From: an uncultured Chloroflexus sp.
GTDB lineage: Bacteria > Chloroflexota > Chloroflexia > Chloroflexales > Chloroflexaceae
Direction: 5' to 3'
Length of the DNA stretch: 64,000 nucleotides
Assembly: GCF_937951745.1 (NCBI RefSeq)
Contig: NZ_CALFBQ010000001.1
Span: 57,452-121,451, forward strand
A program made the position numbers and the translations under genes. Shown here in pieces: positions 9,663 through 16,507 of this stretch. The notes below the pieces were generated by a model that did not search any database, was not told where the DNA came from, and was given only the letters and a program-made list of their open reading frames with translations. The stretch's first letter is position 1; the number at the start of each line of letters is the position of its first letter.

Positions 9663-10310
9663 AAACTCCTCAGCTCCTAAACAGAACAACATCGCGACCG
9701 AAAAGGGGTTTGTGCGGCCATTTCGTCATTGAAATCGCTACAAACGCATCCCTCCTTTCTCAACCGCTGCACTGGCAAGTGACACGAGTGCTGCTAGTCA
9801 GATATGCAGCAAGGCGCTGACAACAATCCTTTCGCTAGTGCGCTTGGTCTATAGCCGCAGTGGATCAAGGATGTCACTCAGCGTCTGGGCGCTTAATCTC
9901 GTGTAACCGTACAGTGTTCAAAAAGGCAACTGGCTTAATCCGGGTGGGGCGCAGGCGGAGCTGAGGCAGGAATGGCGCATACCAACCAGCAAGAGCACAC
10001 ATTGCTCGCGGCCAAACTCAGCAACGACGATGCTGGCTTGATGGGCTGAGGTAGATTAGGTCATTGGCAAAGAAAAGATTAAGCCCACTAAACATATCTG
10101 TCAAGCGGAATTGCGTGGCAACCTGTTTACAAATCGTTCATTTATCGGCGGCCTAAATGACAGCTTGTTCATCTCGCTAATTGTACCGGCCAGCAATGAT
10201 GTGGTCGGCGAACGCCAAACCACTGGCTGTAAACCAGTTGCCCTGCGCCGGTTATGGTCCAAGCTTTGTGCTATACTGCTACCAACATGATTTCGTTGCG
10301 GAGGTTCCCC
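9663..10310. other. Intergenic region between divergent genes, no gene seen
   Basis: About 650 bases upstream of both the protease (leftward) and the GT-A-like gene (rightward). I find no credible coding frame, RNA gene or repeat in it. Only a -10-like element near its right end stands out. Its length suggests room for regulation of the secreted protease. Confidence 0.5.
10272..10277 (+). promoter_or_regulatory. -10 element (TATACT) upstream of the GT-A-like gene
   Basis: TATACT lies 34 bases before the GTG start at 10311 and would start transcription near 10284, just before the in-frame ATG at 10287. That makes the GTG at 10311, with its GGAGG, the more likely translation start. No good -35 at standard spacing is seen. 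Confidence 0.4.
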
Positions 10311-11027
10311 GTGTCTGGTATCGATACCTTGTCAGTCGTCATCTATGCGAACGATGGCGCCCGGCTCGAACAGGCGGTATCGGCTGTCACTGTGGCGGCA
10401 GCGCGCTACAGCACTGATCACGAGATGATAATCGCCGCCGGGCCCGCTGCGGCAGCGGTTGCTGCGCGTATTGCTGCGGCTCGCCCGCCAGTGCATGCTA
10501 CCTATCACGTTCAGCCGCGCCGCCCGTCGTACCTGCTCCGCGATGCGTGCGGGTTGATCAGCGGTGATCTCGTGCTCGCGATCGACGCTGCGGCGCCGCC
10601 GTCAGCTTTGGCGATTGAACGGTTACTAGCTGCATACAATGGTCAGGATGTGTTGGTAGGCCGGCGCACACCGGCGCCGGCCCATCCGCTCTACCGAGCG
10701 CATACCGCGTTGTTGCGCCGGGTGTTGGCCAGTGATCAGGATGATCCCCTATTACCGCTGGCCCTCTTCCGCGCCGATTTGGCCGATCTCTTGCCGGGTG
10801 ATGGCGAGCCGGCGCCGCCGCTGGCGCACCTCTACGCCGTGGCGCGCCGCCGGAACTATGTGACCGGCCAGATTGCGCTGCCGGCCCAGAGCATTCCTGT
10901 CCGCCCGTCAGGTGTTGCTGAGGTGGCGGCGCTGGTAGCCCAAGGCCCGGCTCGTGGCGCCCGGCCTGCCCTTGGTGCACTGGCGGTGGTTGCTAGTCTC
11001 TGGCTGTTGTTGCGCCGGCGACGGTAA
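10311..11027 (+). CDS. Degenerate GT-A-fold (family 2 glycosyltransferase-like) protein with C-terminal membrane helix
   Basis: About 238 residues. The GTG at 10311 has GGAGG six bases upstream (10300-10304), so the ATG at 10287 is less likely. The N-terminus (IDTLSVVIYANDGARLEQAV) has the beta-strand start of family 2 glycosyltransferases. The region GDLVLAIDAA occupies the place where these enzymes carry the metal-binding DxD, but only one Asp of the usual motif remains. The last 25 residues form a membrane helix ending in RRRR. It may be a membrane-attached sugar transferase relative that has lost or altered metal binding. The function is unknown, and the downstream helical protein 90 bases on may share its transcript. 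Confidence 0.55.
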   Translation: MSGIDTLSVVIYANDGARLEQAVSAVTVAAARYSTDHEMIIAAGPAAAAVAARIAAARPPVHATYHVQPRRPSYLLRDACGLISGDLVLAIDAAAPPSALAIERLLAAYNGQDVLVGRRTPAPAHPLYRAHTALLRRVLASDQDDPLLPLALFRADLADLLPGDGEPAPPLAHLYAVARRRNYVTGQIALPAQSIPVRPSGVAEVAALVAQGPARGARPALGALAVVASLWLLLRRRR

Positions 11028-11116
11028 GGTTGTTACGGGCCGGGGCAACGTTTTCATGGAGATCTTCGTCGTATCGCTGATGTCTGCCGGTAATCACGTA
11101 ATTAAGGAGGAAGACG

Positions 11117-11530
11117 ATGAGTCAGCCCGACCAGAAACCCGATCAGACCCCTGATTTGGGCGCCGAGTTGCGCGAATTGGGCCAGCAGATCGAGGCAGCG
11201 CTCCGTACCGCGCTTGAAAGTGAACGCGCTCGCCAGTTGCAGCAGGAATTGCTCAGTGGTCTGCGTACGATCGGTGAACAGGTGCAGGTGGCAGTTAAGG
11301 CAATCGCCGATAATCCTCGTGTGCAAGAGTTGGCTGAACGTGGCCAGCAGACGTTGCACCAGTTCCAGCAGTCGCAAGCGGCGCACGATCTCCAACAAAC
11401 CTTGGTGCAGGGGATCGCCCAACTCAACGATCAGTTGGCTGAGTTTATCAAACGGATGCAGTCGCCTGCTGGCGGTGAACCGGCGACCGGCGAGACGACC
11501 CGCCTCGATCCAGACAAAGATGATTTCTAA
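11117..11530 (+). CDS. Small helical, coiled-coil protein of unknown function
   Basis: About 137 residues, with AAGGAGG seven bases before the ATG, an excellent ribosome site. The sequence is rich in Gln, Glu, Ala and Leu and lacks Cys, Trp and membrane segments. Residues 14-115 are predicted continuous amphipathic helix (LGAELRELGQQIEAAL, QQTLHQFQQSQAAHDLQ), suggesting a coiled coil or helical bundle. The C-terminal tail is acidic and disordered (ends DPDKDDF). It would be cytosolic, possibly a structural or envelope-associated partner like other apolipoprotein-like helical proteins. I do not recognise a named family. Confidence 0.7.
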   Translation: MSQPDQKPDQTPDLGAELRELGQQIEAALRTALESERARQLQQELLSGLRTIGEQVQVAVKAIADNPRVQELAERGQQTLHQFQQSQAAHDLQQTLVQGIAQLNDQLAEFIKRMQSPAGGEPATGETTRLDPDKDDF

Positions 11531-11864
11531 GGCGGTTGTGATGAGTTGGTGCTCGCGATCATCGCACCTCTCTGGCCCGCGCTTCAACGGCGTTCAGAAC
11601 CTGTGCGGGTGGTTATGATAGAGACTATCCCTGCCCCTTCCCCGTAATGTGGGCGAGAAAAGCGGTGCGTTAAGGGTTAGGACACGGTGGTAGCGGCTGT
11701 GCTGCAAGCGCGCTGTCAATTCTTAAACCTCCGCAGGGAACGGGGCCGGTGGTTAAAGGCCACCGATGCCGGTGCTTCCCGCTAGTATCCGGTGGCGCTT
11801 CTGTTGCTTCGCGTCTGCTTTGCTTGCGGCGGTGAAGCATCTCTACGAATCATCACTCAATGCC
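11531..11864. other. Intergenic region, nothing recognised
   Basis: About 330 bases between the helical protein and the SRAP gene. An in-frame extension of the SRAP frame back to 11766 exists, but it lacks family similarity. I see no RNA gene, repeat or convincing promoter. Confidence 0.4.
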
Positions 11865-12527
11865 ATGTGTGGTCGTTATACCTTAGCTGTTTCACCTGCT
11901 CAGCTCGCTGCCCGGTTTGGCGTAGCGCCGCTCGAACTCCAGCCACGCTATAATATTGCGCCTACCCAGCCGGCTCCGGTCGTGCGCGCAAGCAATGGCA
12001 CGCGCGAATTGGCGTTGCTGCGCTGGGGTTTGATCCCGTCGTGGGCGAACGATGCCGCTATCGGCGCGCGCCTGATCAATGCCCGCAGCGAGACGGTGCT
12101 CGAAAAGCCGGCCTTCCGCACTGCGTTTCGCCGCCAGCGTTGCCTTGTTCCAGCTTCCGGCTTTTACGAATGGCAGCCCACTGTTGCCGGCAAGCAGCCG
12201 TTTTATTTCACGCCGGTTGATGGCGATCTGATGGCCTTCGCCGGTCTATGGGAGCAGTGGCGCGCGCCTAATGGCGCAATCGTCGAAAGCTATACCATTC
12301 TGACAACTGCTGCCAACGAGATCGTTGCCCCGATCCACGATCGGATGCCGGTGATCCTGCCGCCAGATCTCGATGCGCTGTGGCTTGACCCCACTGCCGA
12401 CGCGGCCCGTCTCCACCATCTTTGCCTTGCCCCGCCGCCAGTAGCGTTGCGCGTCTATCCGGTGAGCAAGGCGGTCAATCAGGTGCGCAACGATGGCGAG
12501 GGCTTGATTCAGCCATACACCCCGTAG
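11865..12527 (+). CDS. SRAP-domain DNA-protein crosslink protein (YedK/HMCES family)
   Basis: About 220 residues, the standard length. The ATG at 11865 is fixed by the family rule that the protein begins Met-Cys-Gly-Arg: Cys2 becomes N-terminal after Met removal and forms a thiazolidine crosslink with abasic sites in single-stranded DNA. Other conserved elements are PRYNIAPTQ (Asn and Thr near the active site), LLRWGLIPSWA, INARSETVLEKPAFR (catalytic Glu region), CLVPASGFYEW, and PIHDRMPVIL with the active-site His. It protects abasic sites at replication forks. It stands alone, followed by a strong hairpin. Confidence 0.95.
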   Translation: MCGRYTLAVSPAQLAARFGVAPLELQPRYNIAPTQPAPVVRASNGTRELALLRWGLIPSWANDAAIGARLINARSETVLEKPAFRTAFRRQRCLVPASGFYEWQPTVAGKQPFYFTPVDGDLMAFAGLWEQWRAPNGAIVESYTILTTAANEIVAPIHDRMPVILPPDLDALWLDPTADAARLHHLCLAPPPVALRVYPVSKAVNQVRNDGEGLIQPYTP

Positions 12528-12588
12528 GTTCAAGAGTAGACAGAACGTATGAGCGTTGATGACTTTGCGATCAGCCGTTTCGCCCTCA

Positions 12589-12630
12589 CTCCTAGCCCCG
12601 CTCCCGCGCCAATGGGAGCGGGGCTAGGAG
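12589..12630. terminator. Bidirectional terminator hairpin
   Basis: A perfect 17-bp inverted repeat (12589-12605 with 12614-12630, loop of 8) between the convergent SRAP and MurA genes. No long T-run follows on the plus strand, but the stem is very stable. Confidence 0.7.
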
Positions 12631-12751
12631 CTAAGCTTTGAAGCATTATATAGCGATCAACGGTTATACTCGATCAAATGTTCGCTCTGATCTTCAAACC
12701 CCGTAGGATGATCGTATCGCAATCCCGCTAGGGGTGGGGCCGCCGCCACTA

Positions 12752-14044
12752 TCATCCCCCCCGCACCCGTTCGATGCGGGCGCCGAGTGCGGCGAGCCGC
12801 TCGTCGATCCGTTCGTAGCCGCGGTCGATTTGGCCGATGTTGTAGATCACGCTGCGCCCTTTGGCGCATAGTGCCGCCGTGACCAGCGCCATGCCGGCGC
12901 GAATGTCGGGGCTTGGCAGGCCATCGGGTTCACCGTAGAGTTGTGATGGCCCGACGACTACTGCCCGATGCGGGTCGCAGAGTACAATGCGTGCTCCCAT
13001 GCCGATCAGTCGGTCAACAAAGAACAGCCGGCTCTCGAACATCTTCTCGTGGATGAGCACGGTGCCGCGGGCTTGGGTGGCGATCACAATCGCCGTGCTG
13101 ATCAGATCAGGGTTAAAACCGGGCCACGGTGCCGAGTCGATCTTGGGGATAGCGCCGTGCAGATCGTGACGCACCACCAGTTCTTGATCCGGCGGCACAA
13201 TGATGTCGTCACCCTCCTCATACCACGTCACTCCAAGCCGTCCAAACATAATCTTGGTCATACGATGCTCGCGTGGGCGCGCGCCGACAATTCGCAGTTC
13301 GCTACGTGTGACTGCCGCCAAGCCAATCAGTGAACCAACTTCCATAAAATCGGGGCCGATAGTGTAGTCAGTGCCATGCAGCCGGCTCACACCCTCGATT
13401 TCGAGCAAGTTGGTGCCGATACCGCTGATCCGCGCCCCCATGCGGTTGAGCAAGTGGCACAAATCTTGCACATGCGGCTCCGAGGCGGCATTGCCGATCG
13501 TGGTATGGCCTTCGGCCGTCACCGCCGCGATAATCGCCTGTTCAGTACCGGTGACGCTCATTTCGTCGAGGAAAATATCAGCGCCGCGCAATCCGTCAGT
13601 GGTAAGAATATAGCTGGCCGGGGTGACTTCAATTTGTACTCCCAAGGCTTGCAACGCCAGCAGATGGGTATCGAGCCGTCGCCGTCCAATCGCGTCGCCA
13701 CCGGGTCGCGGCAGGGTGACATACCCGCGCCGGGTGAGCAGCGGGCCGGCCAAGAGCGGCGAGGTGCGGATGCGGCGCGCCAAAGCGGTATCGGGTTCAA
13801 CCGGCGCTAATCGCGCGGCGTGCAGACGCACTACATTCGGTTCTAGCCGCTCAATCTGCACGCCGAGGTGAGATAAGAGCGCCAGCTTGGTACGTACATC
13901 GCCAATGTCGGGAATATTGCGCAGCGTGACAGGTTCATCGGTCAAGAGGCTGGCAGCGAGTAAGGGCAGGGCTGCATTCTTGTTGCCGGCGGGCCGGATC
14001 GAACCCGATAACCGGTGGCCGCCTTCGATGACGAAATGATCCAT
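12752..14044 (-). CDS. murA: UDP-N-acetylglucosamine 1-carboxyvinyltransferase (Asp-type MurA)
   Basis: About 430 residues, the usual MurA length. The N-terminus has the conserved [19 protein letters not shown] (with the Lys22/Asn23 pair). The catalytic loop reads [12 protein letters not shown], so the residue matching Cys115 of E. coli MurA is Asp117. The C-terminal half keeps the family layout, with [18 protein letters not shown] at the end. The enzyme transfers enolpyruvate from PEP to UDP-GlcNAc, the first committed step of peptidoglycan synthesis in the cytosol. Cys-to-Asp enzymes are known from mycobacteria and Chlamydia; they stay active and are insensitive to fosfomycin. It is expressed alone, downstream of a terminator. 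Confidence 0.93.
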   Translation of the reverse strand: MDHFVIEGGHRLSGSIRPAGNKNAALPLLAASLLTDEPVTLRNIPDIGDVRTKLALLSHLGVQIERLEPNVVRLHAARLAPVEPDTALARRIRTSPLLAGPLLTRRGYVTLPRPGGDAIGRRRLDTHLLALQALGVQIEVTPASYILTTDGLRGADIFLDEMSVTGTEQAIIAAVTAEGHTTIGNAASEPHVQDLCHLLNRMGARISGIGTNLLEIEGVSRLHGTDYTIGPDFMEVGSLIGLAAVTRSELRIVGARPREHRMTKIMFGRLGVTWYEEGDDIIVPPDQELVVRHDLHGAIPKIDSAPWPGFNPDLISTAIVIATQARGTVLIHEKMFESRLFFVDRLIGMGARIVLCDPHRAVVVGPSQLYGEPDGLPSPDIRAGMALVTAALCAKGRSVIYNIGQIDRGYERIDERLAALGARIERVRGG

Positions 14045-14085
14045 AGTGTTCTTTCCTCGCGGGTTGAGTCAGATGATCCCTCATC

Positions 14086-14110
14086 AATAAAACGGCCCAG
14101 TGGGCCGTTT
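14086..14110 (-). terminator. Intrinsic terminator after the DUF697 gene
   Basis: On the minus strand a 9-bp stem (AAACGGCCC/GGGCCGTTT) with a 3-base loop is followed by T-rich TTTTATT. It lies between the end of the leftward DUF697 gene (14163) and the start of murA (14044). Confidence 0.8.
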
Positions 14111-14162
14111 CTTCAGGCATTCCTCTGTGGCAGCTAGGGTTCCGCACGGTATCCTGAGGGAA

Positions 14163-15224
14163 CTATGGGCGAGTGCGCCGGAATTTCGCTTGCACACCTT
14201 GCCAAAACCGTTGCCAACGGCTCATCTGTTGGGCACTCCTAGCCTGCGCGGCTGCGATCAGCTCGGCGGCTCGCGCGCGGCCTAAGGCTAACGCTTCGCG
14301 TCCTAGCTCCTGCAGGCGCGCTTGATCAACGATCTCGCCTTCGGCAAACCAACGCCATGCCGCCATACCGGTGGTATACGTGCCGGCATAGGCAATCGCC
14401 ACCTTGGGCGCCACCCCCCAGATCGGGATCAATCCTACCAGTGCACGGGCCAGTTGCCGCCAGATAAACGCACCGCCAATGACCGGCAACACTTCGCGCA
14501 AGCGTTCGCGGATGTCAGGTGGCGCGCCGTAAGCGAGGCTGAGGCGATAAACCAGAATCGCTTGATTTTTAGTCAGCACCAGAATATCAGCGGCGGCAAA
14601 GGGGACATTAAAGATCGGGATTTGCGACGGCAGTGCAGTGGCTAACACATACGTCGCATTGGTAAATGAGACGCTGTTGATCAGTTGGCGAGCCACCGCA
14701 GCGCGCAGACCGGGCAATCGGCGCGCCGCCGCCAGATGCAACTCGCCGGGCAGCCGGTCAAGCACCGCTTCAGCCAATTGTGCATTGACATCAGGCGCAT
14801 CAGGATCGGGCACGACCAACAGTCGGGCATGGGCCACCCGCGGGTGGAGCGGTCCGGCATCGGCGGGCAAGGCCGTCCCCCACACCACCACCACGGTGGG
14901 CAAAGCCAGCGCCGCCAACCGGTCGATGGTTGCTAATTCACGTGCCGAGAGGCGCGTGTTTCGGTCAAGCCCAAGCACAATTAGATCGACGCCGCGCAGT
15001 TCGTCGGGAATAATTGTCGTCAGGCTAGCGAGCTGAATCGGTGACGGCCCGGTCACGCCATACCGCTGCGGGCCGCTTTCGAGCCGGGTAGCGATCGTTT
15101 GGCAGACCCGCGGCGATCCTACGCAAACGATCGCCAGCGGGCGTTCGGCTTCGGCGCGGATGGCGGCGACATCAATTTCGCGCAAGGTATTGAAGGCAAC
15201 GCTGAGATCGTTCCATTGTGCCAT
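14163..15224 (-). CDS. DUF697-type membrane protein
   Basis: About 353 residues. The ATG at 15224 has GAGGAG five bases upstream, and an extended -10 element lies 30 bases further out. The N-terminal 170 residues look like a Rossmann-like nucleotide-binding region (RPLAIVCVGSPRVCQTIA, VDLIVLGLD, PTVVVVWG), but a real GTPase P-loop GxxxxGK[ST] is absent. The second half matches DUF697: IPIFNVPFAAADILVLTKNQ, then membrane segments near VLPVIGGAFIWRQLARALVGLIPIWG and a second hairpin. In related proteins (YcjF and others) this domain goes with small GTPases. The C-terminus is a basic amphipathic helix. It is expected in the cytoplasmic membrane; the role is unknown. Confidence 0.7.
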   Translation of the reverse strand: MAQWNDLSVAFNTLREIDVAAIRAEAERPLAIVCVGSPRVCQTIATRLESGPQRYGVTGPSPIQLASLTTIIPDELRGVDLIVLGLDRNTRLSARELATIDRLAALALPTVVVVWGTALPADAGPLHPRVAHARLLVVPDPDAPDVNAQLAEAVLDRLPGELHLAAARRLPGLRAAVARQLINSVSFTNATYVLATALPSQIPIFNVPFAAADILVLTKNQAILVYRLSLAYGAPPDIRERLREVLPVIGGAFIWRQLARALVGLIPIWGVAPKVAIAYAGTYTTGMAAWRWFAEGEIVDQARLQELGREALALGRARAAELIAAAQARSAQQMSRWQRFWQGVQAKFRRTRP

Positions 15225-15254
15225 ATCCGCTCCTCGATGGGCGCTCGCAACGTC

Positions 15255-15260
15255 ATTATA
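15255..15260 (-). promoter_or_regulatory. Extended -10 element (TGC-TATAAT) for the DUF697 gene
   Basis: On the minus strand TGCTATAAT would start transcription near 15248, 24 bases before the ATG at 15224. The -35 region is poor, which fits an extended -10 promoter. Confidence 0.55.
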
Positions 15261-15302
15261 GCATGGGCGGCAGCACATTCTGTTCAACCGGCAACAGTGT
15301 GT

Positions 15303-15308
15303 TATAAT
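15303..15308 (+). promoter_or_regulatory. Extended -10 element (TGT-TATAAT) for the partner-switching operon
   Basis: A perfect TATAAT preceded by TGT, 53 bases before the STAS gene start at 15361. It is divergent from and only about 45 bases away from the DUF697 promoter. No clear -35 at 16-18 bases. Confidence 0.6.
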
Positions 15309-15360
15309 ACCGTGCAGTCATGCGTAACGCGCCACCAGCGCCTGTAAGAGGAGGGACGGG

Positions 15361-15711
15361 ATGGAACTGAATCACCGCCGGCTCAACCGGGTTGATCTCA
15401 TTGAGGTCGTCGGGCGCGTTGACGCTGCCACAGCGCCGCAACTCAAGCAATTGATTGAGTCGATCTTTGCCGACGGTCGTTATCGCATTGTGTTGGATCT
15501 CAGCCGGCTCGAGTATATCAGCAGCCCCGGTTTGCGGGTGTTGATCGAAGCGCGCAAGAAGGCGCGCGAGTGGAAGCTAACCGATCTTGAGGGTGGCGAT
15601 GTGCGGATCGCCAATCTGCCGCCCCGGATCAAAGAGGTGTTCGATCTCACCGGCTTTAGCTCATTGTTCGAGATCTATGGCGATACCGTCGAAGCCGTCG
15701 GATCATTCTAA
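15361..15711 (+). CDS. STAS-domain anti-sigma factor antagonist
   Basis: About 116 residues, a single STAS domain, with GAGGAGGG before the ATG. The phosphorylation loop reads YISSPGLRVL, and Ser55 aligns with the regulatory serine of SpoIIAA/RsbV (SSGL). The preceding strand RYRIVLDLSRLEY and the C-terminal FDLTGFSSLFEIY are typical. When dephosphorylated it should bind and inhibit the anti-sigma kinase; when phosphorylated it lets go. It is the first gene of a three-gene operon with an HATPase-STAS fusion and a PP2C phosphatase, which together make a complete partner-switching set acting in the cytosol. No sigma factor is encoded next to it. Confidence 0.93.
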   Translation: MELNHRRLNRVDLIEVVGRVDAATAPQLKQLIESIFADGRYRIVLDLSRLEYISSPGLRVLIEARKKAREWKLTDLEGGDVRIANLPPRIKEVFDLTGFSSLFEIYGDTVEAVGSF

Positions 15712-15757
15712 CCCCACCACCACGCCGGGCGCGCCAGTGTCCGGCTCTGCGATCGCC

Positions 15758-16507
15758 ATGGATAGTATCACCCTTACCGCCGATCTCGATGCGCTTGCCA
15801 AGATTAGTGCGTTTATCACTGCCGCTGCCGAACGTTGCGGTCTCGATGAGCGGGCGACGTGGCAGGTGCAACTTGCCGTTGATGAAGCCGTGACCAACGT
15901 CATCCAGCATGCCTACGACCCTGACCAACCCGGCGATTTAACCTTAAGCTGGCAGTGCCGCGATCATCGTTTTATCATTACCGTGCGCGATCATGGTCGT
16001 CAGTTCGATCCGGCGGCAGTGCCGGAGCCCGATATTACCTCGCCGCTAGAAGAACGGCAGGTCGGTGGTTTGGGGATCTATCTCATCACTCGCCTAATGG
16101 ATGAAGTTCGGTTTGAGTTTTCGCCTCAAGGCGGCAATCTGTTAACAATGGTCAAATATTTGCCGCACGATCAGCCTGATCTGCCTGATGAAGTGGTGGT
16201 CATCCCCATTGCTGATCGAATTGATGCGCTCACTGCGCCACGTTTGGTGAAGTTGGCCAACGAGCAGATTGCTAAAGGCGCACGCCAGATGGTGCTTGAT
16301 CTAAGCAATGTCCCGTTCTTGTCGAGCAGTGGCTTGCGCGCGCTTCTCCTTATCCGCAAAGAGTTGATGACTCTCGGCGGCGAGTTGCGGCTGGCGTCGC
16401 TGCAACCGCAGGTGCAAGAGGTGTTTGCGGTCACTGGTTTTACGCAGGTGTTTAATATCCATCCGTCGGTGTCGGAAGCTCGGGCAGCGTTTTCGCAGAG
16501 GCGTTGA
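15758..16507 (+). CDS. HATPase (RsbW/SpoIIAB-like) fused to a STAS domain
   Basis: About 249 residues from the ATG at 15758; a GTG at 15737 is an alternative. Residues 1-130 are a GHKL ATPase of the anti-sigma type: N-box AVDEAVTNVIQHAYDP, G1 box VRDHGRQFDP, and GGLGIYLITRLMDEV. Residues 140-249 are a STAS domain with the loop PFLSSSGLRALLLIRKE, including a phosphorylatable Ser. Joining kinase and antagonist in one chain is unusual, because RsbW and RsbV are normally separate proteins. The domain could be an internal substrate or a docking module. It starts 46 bases after the free STAS protein and ends one base before the phosphatase GTG, so the three are co-expressed. Confidence 0.9.
   Translation: MDSITLTADLDALAKISAFITAAAERCGLDERATWQVQLAVDEAVTNVIQHAYDPDQPGDLTLSWQCRDHRFIITVRDHGRQFDPAAVPEPDITSPLEERQVGGLGIYLITRLMDEVRFEFSPQGGNLLTMVKYLPHDQPDLPDEVVVIPIADRIDALTAPRLVKLANEQIAKGARQMVLDLSNVPFLSSSGLRALLLIRKELMTLGGELRLASLQPQVQEVFAVTGFTQVFNIHPSVSEARAAFSQRR

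Noticed and set aside
11766..11864. 33-residue N-terminal extension of the SRAP protein
   Set aside because: SRAP proteins need Cys at position 2 right after the start Met, so translation must begin at 11865.
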